DNA from: Flavobacterium rhamnosiphilum
GTDB lineage: Bacteria; Bacteroidota; Bacteroidia; Flavobacteriales; Flavobacteriaceae
NCBI RefSeq assembly: GCF_004349195.1
Contig: NZ_SMLG01000003.1
Coordinates: forward strand, 269,035-333,034
Direction: 5' to 3'
Length of the DNA stretch: 64,000 bases
Part shown: piece after piece, positions 36,413-44,069 of the stretch
Numbering within the stretch: position 1 is the first letter of the stretch
How the letters are laid out: each line of letters begins with the position of its first letter
Position numbers and translations under genes: made by a program
Notes under the pieces: model-generated
Told to the model about the DNA's origin: nothing
Database searches by the model: none
Seen by the model: only the letters and a program-made list of their open reading frames with translations

Positions 36413-36435
36413 GTTTGATAAAACTAAAACAAATG

Positions 36436-36462
36436 AACCAATGTGAAAGCATTGGTTTTTTT
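36436..36462 (+). terminator. Intrinsic terminator after the TlpA-like gene
   Basis: AACCAATG (36436-36443) pairs with CATTGGTT (36450-36457), followed by seven more T. Confidence 0.88.
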
Positions 36463-36585
36463 ATGTTTGAGTATTTCCAATGTTAAGTTTTACTTCAATG
36501 TTACTAAATTGTTAACTAAAAGTTTTTTTAATGTAAATTATTTTCTAAATTTGATAAGAAAATGTAATTAATTAAAACTAACGAT

Positions 36586-36933
36586 ATGAAAAAGTATGTA
36601 ATTTTAGTGGCGCTATTGTTCTCTGGGATTCTTTTTGCACAAGTAGGAAAACCAAAATTAGAAATTGTTGGCCAACAAGTTAAGGCTGTTTACTATTTTG
36701 AAGATGGTAAGATACAACAAGAAGGTTTCTTTAAAAATGGCAAACTGGAAGGAACTTGGACTTCATATGACACAAATGGAAATAAACAATCTATTGGCAA
36801 TTATGAAAATGGTACTAAAACTGGAAAATGGTTTTTCTGGAATGGAAATAATTTGAGCGAAGTAGATTTTTCTAACAGTAGAATTGCATCGGTGAAAACT
36901 TGGAAACAAGATAGTTTAGTCAACAGAGACTAG
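36586..36933 (+). CDS. Exported MORN-repeat protein (YwqK-like)
   Basis: A 115-residue protein with a signal peptide (about 1-18, ending LFAQ). Residues 35-95 hold three MORN-type repeats (YYFEDGKIQQEGFFKNGKLEG, then WTSYDTNGNKQSIGNYENGT, then KWFFWNGNN). MORN_2 proteins of this kind are common in Bacteroidota; the family is often labelled an antitoxin component, which context here does not support. A TAAATTTG -7 element stands about 35 nt upstream, and a terminator follows. Confidence 0.82.
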   Translation: MKKYVILVALLFSGILFAQVGKPKLEIVGQQVKAVYYFEDGKIQQEGFFKNGKLEGTWTSYDTNGNKQSIGNYENGTKTGKWFFWNGNNLSEVDFSNSRIASVKTWKQDSLVNRD

Positions 36934-36954
36934 AAAAACTCAATTAAAACATTA

Positions 36955-36987
36955 AAAAAGCTTCCGTTAATTTCGGAAGCTTTTTTT
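36955..36987 (+). terminator. Intrinsic terminator after the MORN gene
   Basis: AGCTTCCG (36959-36966) pairs with CGGAAGCT (36974-36981), flanked by A and T tracts. Confidence 0.88.
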
Positions 36988-37068
36988 ATACCTATTAAAC
37001 AAAGCAGCCGTAAATTTTATTCTTTCAATTAAAACCCCCAAGACAGGAGTCTTCGAAGAACGCTTAGA

Positions 37069-37098
37069 TTTGTAATAAAAATATTATTTATATATTTG
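37069..37098 (+). promoter_or_regulatory. Promoter of the restriction nuclease gene
   Basis: TTTG (37069-37072), 18 nt, TATATTTG (37091-37098): a near-ideal Bacteroidota promoter. The predicted transcript starts about 37105, at a perfect hairpin CGCTATT-C-AATAGCG (37108-37122). Confidence 0.75.
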
Positions 37099-37134
37099 CC
37101 GATAATGCGCTATTCAATAGCGGGTATGAATAAA

Positions 37135-37148
37135 TTGGGTGCAATTTT
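37135..37148 (+). repeat. 14-nt repeat in the nuclease leader (left copy)
   Basis: TTGGGTGCAATTTT; the exact complement lies at 40454-40467 in front of the methylase gene. The two copies form an inverted pair around the module and each reads in the direction of its own gene. Confidence 0.8.
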
Positions 37149-37171
37149 ACAACAACATAGAAACGTAACAA

Positions 37172-38098
37172 ATGGACGGATATATTGACGAAATAATTAA
37201 GCATTCAGCAAATGCATGCAGTAGAATTAACAACTTTTCTCAAGATGTTCTAAAAACCAGAGGAGGAAGGATTGGAAGTGGTATGGGGCTCTTGATTGAA
37301 GCTCTTTGGGGGTATTATATGAATATTGAACTTACTGATCAACCCATAGAAATAGGATGGTTCCCAGATCATCAATATAATGACTTTGTTTGTTTAAAAA
37401 AGGGAGAAGACTGGGTTCCCGAAACAGGACAAGGCGAAGTATGTAGAATTGAGGTAAAATCGATGAATAGTGGTGCTGACGAATCTAAAGCGCATTTTGA
37501 CGTTTTACAAAAGGAAATTGACCCAATAGACTTATTATTAGTGATAACTTGGGAATGGAAAAAACTTGATGATCATCATTTCTTTCCATATATAAATGAC
37601 CATTTCATTGGTCTTGCGCATGACATTATCAAATTGCGAGATTCATTACATATTACAAGAGGTGGAATTTTTACAGACCATACAAATTGCGAAGAAGATT
37701 GTAATTGTGATATTGATGAATGTTTATACTATGGCGAACCTTTGAATTCATCTTCAAAGAGAGAAAGAATAACAGGACCACCAAAGACAAGACCTTCTGA
37801 AAAAGTTGCATATGCAGCAAATTTTGGCGGTTTGTTGAGAATGATTAAAACTAGTAGTGAAGATTCAAGAAATAAATTTAGAGAAATAAGAAAGAGTAAC
37901 TTAACAGCACATAATTATATATCATTTATTCATAGGAATTTTGCCGCTGAAGAACTAAATCAATTCACAAAAGAAGAATGGTTAGTAGTTGCAAAATCAT
38001 ATGAAGTAAATTTTGACAACAGTCTCTCGAAACAAGAAATTTATACTATTGTAAAGTCTAACCCAGACTACCAAGAAAGATTAAAGAATCTACTTTGA
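37172..38098 (+). CDS. Putative PD-(D/E)xK restriction endonuclease
   Basis: A 308-residue protein with no signal peptide. A PD-(D/E)xK-like core is visible: helix with Glu43 (GSGMGLLIEALWGYYMN), Asp71 (YNDFVCL) and Glu94-Val-Lys96 (CRIEVKSM), followed by a hydrophobic strand (IDLLLVITWEW). A cysteine cluster, Cys173, Cys177, Cys179 and Cys184, may bind metal. The last 50 residues, with LSKQEIYTIVKSNP, resemble a small helical SAP-like DNA-binding tail. The gene faces an HsdM/HsdS-like pair, so it is very likely the cutting subunit of that system. There is no helicase/translocase domain. I do not recognise a named enzyme. Confidence 0.65.
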   Translation: MDGYIDEIIKHSANACSRINNFSQDVLKTRGGRIGSGMGLLIEALWGYYMNIELTDQPIEIGWFPDHQYNDFVCLKKGEDWVPETGQGEVCRIEVKSMNSGADESKAHFDVLQKEIDPIDLLLVITWEWKKLDDHHFFPYINDHFIGLAHDIIKLRDSLHITRGGIFTDHTNCEEDCNCDIDECLYYGEPLNSSSKRERITGPPKTRPSEKVAYAANFGGLLRMIKTSSEDSRNKFREIRKSNLTAHNYISFIHRNFAAEELNQFTKEEWLVVAKSYEVNFDNSLSKQEIYTIVKSNPDYQERLKNLL

Positions 38099-38099
38099 T

Positions 38100-38801
38100 T
38101 TATTTTTTTTTAGGTTCTGAGATTCGGTTCTCTTTAATTGAGGTTAATAGTATCTCATTAAGGTCTTGTTGATAAGAATTCAACTTGTTAAAGCAGTCTA
38201 AATATTCTTGATGCTTTTCTTTTAAATACTTGCTAAGTATTAATTGATATTTTTTGTCAATTTTTGGAATTTTAATAGAAAGAAAATCATCAGTTTGAAT
38301 TCTAGGTAATGCTGCACCAGCAATAAATTTTTCAACTTGTTCTTGCACAAAATCAGACGAAATAATATACCTTAATAAAATTGGCTCGATTAAGCTTGTT
38401 TCTATTTCGAAGACCAAAAATTCGGTAGAACAAATTCCATTGTTAACTCTCTCATCAACTATATAGGATTTATTTAAAGTTGGTCGTAACTTAGAATACA
38501 ATAAATCACCTAACTTGAAAATTTTGCATCTGGACTTAACTGCACTACCATACTTTGACTTAAAATCAACAAGAAATCCAGTGTAAGGTTGTATGTTTTC
38601 CAATCCTAAATAATTAAATGAAGTTTTAGAGTAGACTTGTGGATCTATTGATTCTTTTCTTTCCCTTAATACATCTCTTAAAGAAATCAACTCATTGTCA
38701 GGAAATATGGTCAATTCCTCATTATCTGTCAATATTGAGTTAATTAACCACCTATCGTTCTGAGTCAATACTAACTCATTAATAAATTTAAAATTACTCA
38801 T
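38100..38801 (-). CDS. HsdS-like DNA specificity subunit, single target-recognition domain
   Basis: A 233-residue protein comparable to one half of a type I specificity subunit. A target-recognition domain spans about 30-185 (FKLGDLLYSKLRPTLNKSYI, LPRIQTDDFLSIKIPKIDKKYQ are typical of type I S proteins), followed by one coiled-coil helix (about 185-225, YLKEKHQEYLDCFNKLNSYQ). A single-domain subunit would have to dimerise or recognise a half-site. Its ATG overlaps the methylase stop by 4 bp, so the two are coupled. The stop is one base away from the convergent nuclease stop. Confidence 0.82.
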   Translation of the reverse strand: MSNFKFINELVLTQNDRWLINSILTDNEELTIFPDNELISLRDVLRERKESIDPQVYSKTSFNYLGLENIQPYTGFLVDFKSKYGSAVKSRCKIFKLGDLLYSKLRPTLNKSYIVDERVNNGICSTEFLVFEIETSLIEPILLRYIISSDFVQEQVEKFIAGAALPRIQTDDFLSIKIPKIDKKYQLILSKYLKEKHQEYLDCFNKLNSYQQDLNEILLTSIKENRISEPKKK

Positions 38802-40405
38802 ATTTTGTTTATTAATATTTTTAAGGGTTTAATTAAATCATTGATATCAGAATCACCTGTATCTTGTCCTTTGAAATCATATCCGACTGAACTTATATTA
38901 CCAATCAGAATCTCTTTATTACTAATTCCTTTGTTAGATTTATTTTCCTTAACTCCAAACAGAATCACAGTTTTAATATTTGCCCCATAAGGAGAAAAGG
39001 TTTCTAATGGTAAGCCAACAATTCCGACAATAGTGATTTTTTGTAAAAGCCAATCCCGAACAAATTTGGTATTCTTATTGGTTATAATGCTTTCAGGAAG
39101 AACAATTCCTAAACGACCACCTGTTCGTAATAATTGAATGCACCTTTCCAATCCAAGTATCTCTAAGGGCACCGAGTTTCTACCTTTCATTAATTCAAAA
39201 GAATCCAATCTACTTAATGCCTCTTTTGATAGTATAGAACCGAATGGAGGATTTGACATAACAATGTCGAAGCTAGACTCTTTTAAGTCTTCATAATTGT
39301 CAAAACTCAGCAACGCATCGGTGCATCTGATATTCGAATGACCATCACCATGCAATCGCATATCAGTCATAGAAATTCTGACCATTCTTTCACTTTTCTC
39401 AATCCCATGCAACTTATGAAATTTAAATTCATGAATTTTTTTCTCTGGAATTTTTGAATTGTTATTGGTAACATGAAAAAGTGACTGTGTTAAAAAATGA
39501 CCAGAACCAGAAAAAGGATCAATTATTAAGTCATCAACATTTGGATTAAGAACATCAACAATAAATTTAATAATAGGTAATGGTGTAAAATATTGACCTA
39601 GTCCAGCTCGCATAGCAGGCAACATCATTTTCTGAAAAGCCCTTCCCTTAACATCTACCTTGGAACTAGACAAATCAATTGCTTCAAAGAGTCCAACTAA
39701 TTTTACCAATGCAGGGGCAGAAAGTGTCATTTCAGTATTAAATACCCCCCTAGATTTCTTATACTTTGGAATCCTCATTGAATACACCCTATCATCATAT
39801 TCTGTCGATCTTGCGTAAACACCTCTTACAACTGAAGCAAGTTCTTCAGAAGAAGAATATAAACAACGTTGAAAAAAATAGTAAGTGTTTTTCACCAAAG
39901 ACTCCTCATCATACAATTTTGCATATAAAAACTTGCAGACTTCATCTAATGCCTGGTCTGCATGTAACCCATCAATATCTCTGATTATCGAATGCGCTTC
40001 GAAAAACAGTCCTTCAACAGACTTGTCAATTTGCTTCAAAGGTCTAAAGCCCTCATCTATATCTCCAAAAATTAGACTTTTTGTTGTTTCAATTTTCTTT
40101 GGAGATTCAACTTCATTAGTATAATCAAATGATTTGTCTGAAAAATTTTTGACTTGAATTCTTTTAATTTCCGTACCATCAAAAAATACAATTAGACCAA
40201 TAAGTGGTAGTGTTGCTTTAATGATTTCCGTCAACTCCAATTCATTCCTATCATTGAGCATTACTAGTGCAAGAAATGGGTCTTTGAACTTATTTTCTAA
40301 CACCCAAATGTTATTTATTGGAGTCTCATTGTATTCACGTAGCCTATCTTTAATAAAGCTCTGTAAAAAACCAATTCTGATTAAAATTTCGTTTACTTTT
40401 TCCAT
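38798..40405 (-). CDS. HsdM-like N6-adenine DNA methyltransferase
   Basis: A 535-residue methylase of the type I/gamma class. Motif order is X (GQYFTPLPIIKFIVD, 270-284), I (DPFSGSGHFLTQ, 296-307; SAM binding) and IV (SNPPFGS, 384-390; catalytic NPPF). The N-terminal 220 residues are mainly helical and partly novel. It should methylate adenine at the site chosen by the co-encoded S protein and so protect the host from the convergent nuclease. Transcribed from its own promoter at 40426-40456. Confidence 0.9.
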   Translation of the reverse strand: MEKVNEILIRIGFLQSFIKDRLREYNETPINNIWVLENKFKDPFLALVMLNDRNELELTEIIKATLPLIGLIVFFDGTEIKRIQVKNFSDKSFDYTNEVESPKKIETTKSLIFGDIDEGFRPLKQIDKSVEGLFFEAHSIIRDIDGLHADQALDEVCKFLYAKLYDEESLVKNTYYFFQRCLYSSSEELASVVRGVYARSTEYDDRVYSMRIPKYKKSRGVFNTEMTLSAPALVKLVGLFEAIDLSSSKVDVKGRAFQKMMLPAMRAGLGQYFTPLPIIKFIVDVLNPNVDDLIIDPFSGSGHFLTQSLFHVTNNNSKIPEKKIHEFKFHKLHGIEKSERMVRISMTDMRLHGDGHSNIRCTDALLSFDNYEDLKESSFDIVMSNPPFGSILSKEALSRLDSFELMKGRNSVPLEILGLERCIQLLRTGGRLGIVLPESIITNKNTKFVRDWLLQKITIVGIVGLPLETFSPYGANIKTVILFGVKENKSNKGISNKEILIGNISSVGYDFKGQDTGDSDINDLIKPLKILINKI

Positions 40406-40425
40406 AAATTAAGACGTTGCGTCTG

Positions 40426-40456
40426 CAAATATAAGACTAATTGTCTAAAAAACAAA
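40426..40456 (-). promoter_or_regulatory. Promoter of the methylase-specificity operon
   Basis: On the minus strand TTTG (40456-40453), 19 nt, TATATTTG (40433-40426). The -33 element overlaps the end of the 14-nt repeat at 40454-40467. The -7 octamer is identical to that of the nuclease promoter. Confidence 0.75.
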
Positions 40457-40467
40457 ATTGCACCCAA
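40454..40467 (-). repeat. 14-nt repeat in front of the methylase gene (right copy)
   Basis: Reads TTGGGTGCAATTTT on the minus strand, identical to 37135-37148 on the plus strand. It overlaps the -33 box of the methylase promoter. Confidence 0.8.
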
Positions 40468-40626
40468 CACTTGCTACAATTGATTTGGACAATTGGCATA
40501 ATTCAAAAATAGGCTTGCATTTGTGATGTTTAGACAAATCTGAAATTAAGGCTTAATTTAACCCCAAACCACTTGTAGCAAGGGAGCAATAAGCCATCTT
40601 AGAAATCTCATCAAAAACAAGAACCT
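40468..40626. other. Intergenic right edge of the restriction module
   Basis: No gene. It holds an inverted pair CTTGCTACAA (about 40470-40479) and TTGTAGCAAG (about 40573-40582) about 100 nt apart, plus smaller CAATTG repeats, which could fold into one large hairpin. This may be a recombination end or an ordinary leader. Confidence 0.4.
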
Positions 40627-40761
40627 ATGTCTGTTCTAGTTGATACACTTTTTAAAGAAATCAATTTAGAATATTCGAAGCCATATAAATGGAATGAAAA
40701 GCTTAATGCAGATTTTAATGGTGTTTATATTGTACCAACATCAAGTAATTCAACATTGCCC
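40627..40761 (+). pseudogene. Truncated ORF of unknown function next to tRNA-Leu
   Basis: A codon-like start at 40627 reads MSVLVDTLFKEINLEYSKPY and then DFNGVYIVPTSSN, which looks like the beginning of a real protein. The frame stays open only by running into the antisense of a tRNA and its terminator, so the original gene appears cut off. The end given is approximate. The protein family is not recognised. Confidence 0.45.
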
Positions 40762-40800
40762 AACAAAAATTCAAAACTTAGCCACCCTTTTGACCACCCT

Positions 40801-40841
40801 AAAAAAAAACCTCTGAAAATCAAAAGATTTCAGAGGTTTTT
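40801..40841 (-). terminator. Terminator downstream of tRNA-Leu
   Basis: AAAACCTCTGAAA (40806-40818) pairs with TTTCAGAGGTTTT (40828-40840); the A run at 40801-40809 provides the U run on the minus strand. Confidence 0.9.
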
Positions 40842-40842
40842 G

Positions 40843-40922
40843 TACCCGGAGCCGGAGTCGAACCGGCACGGTTTCCCACAGGTGTTTGAGACCAGCGCGT
40901 CTACCAATTCCGCCATCCGGGC
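40843..40922 (-). tRNA. tRNA-Leu (anticodon CAA)
   Basis: The minus strand folds as a class II tRNA: acceptor GCCCGGA with TCCGGGT (first pair G-U), D arm GGCGGAATTGGTAGACGC, anticodon loop CTCAAAC with anticodon CAA (codon UUG), short variable arm around GGGAAACC, T arm GCCGG-TTCGACT-CCGGC. CCA is not encoded. The anticodon stem CTGGT/ACCTG has a U-U mismatch at its second pair. Confidence 0.93.
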
Positions 40923-41084
40923 TTAGCAGACATGAAATAACGACAGTTATTTCAACGCAATAAAAGATGTGATTGTGTTTAAATCAACCATCAATTCCTT
41001 TAACACGGTGCAAATGTAAAAAATAATATTAAATGTTCAACTAAAAATACTTAATTTTTTCCTTTCAGAGTTGAATAAATTTTA

Positions 41085-41092
41085 TAAATTTG
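41085..41092 (+). promoter_or_regulatory. -7 element upstream of prs
   Basis: TAAATTTG fits TAnnTTTG. A CCTCGG/CCGAGG inverted repeat (41095-41100 and 41129-41134) follows in the leader. No clear -33 box at 19 nt. Confidence 0.4.
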
Positions 41093-41211
41093 CACCTCGG
41101 TAAAATGAAACACACTAACTAACTACACCCGAGGCATTTATATTTTTCTGGTTTTAAACAAATGATGAAGCCGAATTGTATGGAGCGCAGCGGAATAAAA
41201 ACAACAAATTA

Positions 41212-42153
41212 ATGTCACACCTAGAACCTGAAGCTAAAATTTTTGCTTGTTCACAAAGTGTCTATCTTGCAGAAAAAATTGCTGAGAAATACGGAATTCC
41301 GTTAGGAAAAGTTACCATGTCTAAATATAGTGATGGTGAATTTCAACCTTCTTACGAAGAGTCCATCAGAGGATTACGCGTTTTTATCGTTTGCTCCACT
41401 TTTCCGAATGCAGATAATTTGATGGAATTGTTATTAATGATTGACGCTGCAAAACGTGCTTCGGCAAGACATATAACCGCAGTAATTCCTTACTTTGGTT
41501 GGGCAAGACAAGACAGAAAAGACAAGCCAAGAGTTCCGATAGGAGCAAAATTGACAGCAAAATTGTTAGAAAGCGCTGGAGCAACAAGAATCATGACTAT
41601 GGATTTGCATGCAGATCAAATTCAAGGATTCTTTGAAAAACCGGTAGATCATCTTTTTGCATCAACTATATTTTTGCCATACGTTAAAAGTTTAGGTTTA
41701 GATAATTTGACAATCGCATCTCCAGACATGGGAGGTTCAAAAAGAGCGTATGCGTATTCTAAGTTTTTAGAATCGGATGTAGTGATTTGTTACAAACAAA
41801 GAAAAATTGCCAATATCATCGACACGATGGAATTAATTGGCGAGGTTAAAGGTAGAAATGTAATCTTAGTAGATGACATGATTGATACCGGAGGCACTTT
41901 GGCGAAAGCCGCAGATTTAATGATCGAAAAAGGAGCATTGAGCGTAAGAGCGATTTGTACCCACGCTATTTTATCAGGAGACGCTTACGAAAAAATAGAA
42001 AAATCGCAATTGAGCGAATTGATAGTTACCGATTCTATTCCGTTAAAGAAAGAATCAAACAAAATAAGAGTGTTGAGTTGCGCACCTCTTTTTGCAGAAG
42101 TTATGCACATGGTGCACCACAACAATTCCATTAGCGGAAAATTTATAATGTAG
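41212..42153 (+). CDS. prs: Ribose-phosphate pyrophosphokinase (PRPP synthetase)
   Basis: A 313-residue cytoplasmic enzyme that makes PRPP from ribose 5-phosphate and ATP for nucleotide, His, Trp and NAD synthesis. Key segments: [37 protein letters not shown] (ATP-binding flexible loop), [12 protein letters not shown], and the PRPP loop [19 protein letters not shown]. The frame extends upstream but ATG 41212 ([11 protein letters not shown]) gives the normal length. Confidence 0.96.
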   Translation: MSHLEPEAKIFACSQSVYLAEKIAEKYGIPLGKVTMSKYSDGEFQPSYEESIRGLRVFIVCSTFPNADNLMELLLMIDAAKRASARHITAVIPYFGWARQDRKDKPRVPIGAKLTAKLLESAGATRIMTMDLHADQIQGFFEKPVDHLFASTIFLPYVKSLGLDNLTIASPDMGGSKRAYAYSKFLESDVVICYKQRKIANIIDTMELIGEVKGRNVILVDDMIDTGGTLAKAADLMIEKGALSVRAICTHAILSGDAYEKIEKSQLSELIVTDSIPLKKESNKIRVLSCAPLFAEVMHMVHHNNSISGKFIM

Positions 42154-42184
42154 TCATTGCGAGGAAAGAAGCAATCTCATTACG
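42154..42184 (+). repeat. Dispersed repeat, GTCATTGCGAGGAA type, copy 1
   Basis: GTCATTGCGAGGAAAGAAGC then AATCTCATTAC, starting right after the prs stop. A longer variant is at 42933-42980. Sequences of this type are scattered through many Bacteroidota genomes, as I recall. Confidence 0.75.
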
Positions 42185-42253
42185 CAAAATGCCGATAGCC
42201 AAAAGCTAAAAGCCAAACAAGTAATATTATTTAATAACTATATTTTTTTTACA

Positions 42254-42865
42254 ATGAAATCGATTACAATTAAAGGATCAGAAAGAGAAAGCGTGGGTAA
42301 AGTAGCAACTAAAGCCCTACGTAATGCTGGATTGGTTCCTTGCGTATTATACGGAGGAAATCAGGCAGTTCATTTCTCAGCAGAAGTTATGGCTTTCAAA
42401 AACTTGGTTTACACTCCAAACGCTCACACAGTTGAGATCGATCTTGGAAAAGGAAAATCATTTAACGCTATTTTACAAGACATTCAGGTTCACCCGGTGT
42501 CTGACAAGATTTTACATATTGACTTCTTTCAAATCTTTGAAGACAAAGAAATCACTATGGAAGTTCCTGTAAAAATCGTTGGTAACTCTAAAGGAGTTAT
42601 GGCTGGTGGAGATTTACGTTTGAACAACCGTAAATTAAAAGTAAGAGCTTTACCTAAAAATCTTCCTGATTTTGTTGAAGCTGACATTACTCCACTTGAC
42701 ATGGGTAACAAGTTATACGTTACTAAAGTAGCGTCTCCAAACTACAAGATCATGCACCCAGACAATACAGTTATTTGTCAAGTGAAGATCTCTCGTGCCG
42801 CTATGAAAGCAGCTCAAGAAGCAGCAAAAGCAGCAAAAGCTCCTGCAAAAGGAAAGAAAAAATAA
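42254..42865 (+). CDS. rplY: 50S ribosomal protein L25/general stress protein Ctc
   Basis: A 203-residue 5S rRNA-binding protein of the long (CTC/TL5) form. N-terminal L25 domain (about 1-90, with [13 protein letters not shown] and [15 protein letters not shown]), C-terminal beta domain (about 95-185, [16 protein letters not shown]) and a Lys/Ala-rich tail. The prs-rplY-pth order is common in bacteria. Confidence 0.95.
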   Translation: MKSITIKGSERESVGKVATKALRNAGLVPCVLYGGNQAVHFSAEVMAFKNLVYTPNAHTVEIDLGKGKSFNAILQDIQVHPVSDKILHIDFFQIFEDKEITMEVPVKIVGNSKGVMAGGDLRLNNRKLKVRALPKNLPDFVEADITPLDMGNKLYVTKVASPNYKIMHPDNTVICQVKISRAAMKAAQEAAKAAKAPAKGKKK

Positions 42866-42885
42866 TATTTTTCAATCATTCAAGA

Positions 42886-42917
42886 AAGCGTCAGTTACAC
42901 AACTGGCGCTTTTTTTA
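42886..42917 (+). terminator. Terminator after rplY
   Basis: AAGCGTCAGTT (42886-42896) pairs with AACTGGCGCTT (42901-42911) with one G-T pair, followed by T7. Confidence 0.9.
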
Positions 42918-42932
42918 TGCGCATTACTTTTG

Positions 42933-42980
42933 GTCATTGCGAGGAGTTGCGAGGAACGTGGCAAAGCAATATCATTATCC
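42933..42980 (+). repeat. Dispersed repeat, GTCATTGCGAGGAA type, copy 2
   Basis: Contains GTCATTGCGAGGAGTTGCGA, with an internal duplication of TTGCGAGGA, followed by AGCAATATCATTA. Related to 42154-42184. Confidence 0.75.
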
Positions 42981-43052
42981 CATTTTTAGTATTAGGAGCA
43001 CAAATATCCCAACTTCAAACACGACTCCTCCTGCTGTCCGTTGTATCTTTTT

Positions 43053-43092
43053 ATCCTGAACTTGTTTCATGATCCTGAAACAAGTTCAGGAT
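43053..43092. repeat. Long perfect hairpin repeat (ATCCTGAACTTGTTTCA arms)
   Basis: A 17-bp perfect stem with a 6-nt loop TGATCC. No T run follows, so it is not a terminator; it resembles a REP-like extragenic element. Confidence 0.85.
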
Positions 43093-43093
43093 A

Positions 43094-43120
43094 AAAAGGA
43101 TGCCACTCCCATCAGGGCTA
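43094..43120 (+). repeat. Dispersed repeat shared with the nuoI-nuoH gap
   Basis: AAAAGGATGCCACTCCCATC followed by AGGGCTA; 24 of 27 positions match 25937-25963. Confidence 0.75.
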
Positions 43121-43290
43121 TCCAGAACTATTTTGTTCTCAATAACGATTTTCTAAATCTATTGAGCAATTCTACTCTTTCCTCCCTTAAATGAACTTAA
43201 ATCTCTTCTATGGTTTAAAAAACTCAAAAAAAGCTAAACGGTTTTGCTCTAATAATTGCCATTAGTTTACTTTTACAGCATGATAAAATG

Positions 43291-43308
43291 TCCCGATAGC
43301 TATCGGGA
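43291..43308. repeat. 18-nt palindrome TCCCGATAGCTATCGGGA
   Basis: A perfect palindrome found again at 56298-56317 inside bioD. Located 43 bp before pth. Confidence 0.85.
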
Positions 43309-43350
43309 TTAAACATTTGAACAACAAAAACAGAAGACAATACGGATTGT

Positions 43351-43917
43351 ATGAAGAAATTTTTAATAGTTGGACTCGGTAACATTGGCGCCGAATATGT
43401 AAACACACGTCACAACATCGGTTTTAAAATAGTGGATTTTTTGGCTCGAAAAGAAGGAGTCAACTTTGAAACCGTAAAATTGGGTTCGCTTGCCGAATAT
43501 AAATTCAAAGGAAGAACCTTCTTACTGCTCAAACCAAATACCTATATGAATTTGAGCGGCAAAGCGGTACAATACTGGATGGATAAGGAAAACATTCCTT
43601 TGGAAAACATTCTGGTGATTACAGATGACTTAAATCTTTCTTTTGGAACCATCCGCATCAAGCCAAAAGGAAGTGACGGCGGACATAACGGATTAAAAAA
43701 CATCAATCTCGTTTTGAATACACAAAACTACACCCGATTCCGCTTTGGCATCAGCGACGAATTCAAAAAAGGAAAACAAGTTGACTATGTTCTTGGAGAC
43801 TGGGATGATGCTGAAAAAGCCGCACTTCCGGAACGATTAGAATTGGCTTCAGAGATTATAAAATCATTTGGAACCGCAGGTTTAGAAAACACCATGACCG
43901 CATTTAATGGAAAATAA
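43351..43917 (+). CDS. pth: Peptidyl-tRNA hydrolase
   Basis: A 188-residue enzyme that frees tRNA from prematurely released peptidyl-tRNA. Family landmarks: GLGNIGAEYVNTRHNIGF with the catalytic His in RHN, LLKPNTYMNLSGKAV, VITDDLNLSFGTIRIKPKG and GGHNGLKNI. Length is normal. Likely follows prs-rplY as a separate transcript because a terminator and a repeat cluster intervene. Confidence 0.96.
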   Translation: MKKFLIVGLGNIGAEYVNTRHNIGFKIVDFLARKEGVNFETVKLGSLAEYKFKGRTFLLLKPNTYMNLSGKAVQYWMDKENIPLENILVITDDLNLSFGTIRIKPKGSDGGHNGLKNINLVLNTQNYTRFRFGISDEFKKGKQVDYVLGDWDDAEKAALPERLELASEIIKSFGTAGLENTMTAFNGK

Positions 43918-44069
43918 AACTGCAACATTCTTAGCCGTTAATAAATGGATTTTGAATTAACTTGTATTAGACGATAATAATAATTAATTTTAATGCATCT
44001 TTAATTAATTATCAGAAAAATTCACACCTTATATCAAAAATTTTCAGATAAAACCAACAGGCTTATACC

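Noticed and set aside
36586..36933. Antitoxin function for the MORN protein
   Set aside because: Common database naming only; there is no toxin gene nearby and the protein is exported.
37069..40467. A classical type I restriction system
   Set aside because: There is no HsdR with helicase motifs anywhere in the window, and the S protein has only one target-recognition domain.
37000..40922. An integrase-driven genomic island at tRNA-Leu
   Set aside because: No integrase, no direct repeat of the tRNA 3' end on the far side, and the module is on the 3' side of the tRNA only; kept as a weaker observation.
40627..40926. A continuous 99-codon plus-strand frame
   Set aside because: Its second half runs antisense through a tRNA terminator and tRNA-Leu, so it cannot be a genuine full-length gene; only the first part is kept as a truncated ORF.
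43053..43092. A terminator between rplY and pth
   Set aside because: The hairpin is perfect but has no T run, and rplY already has a proper terminator at 42886-42917.
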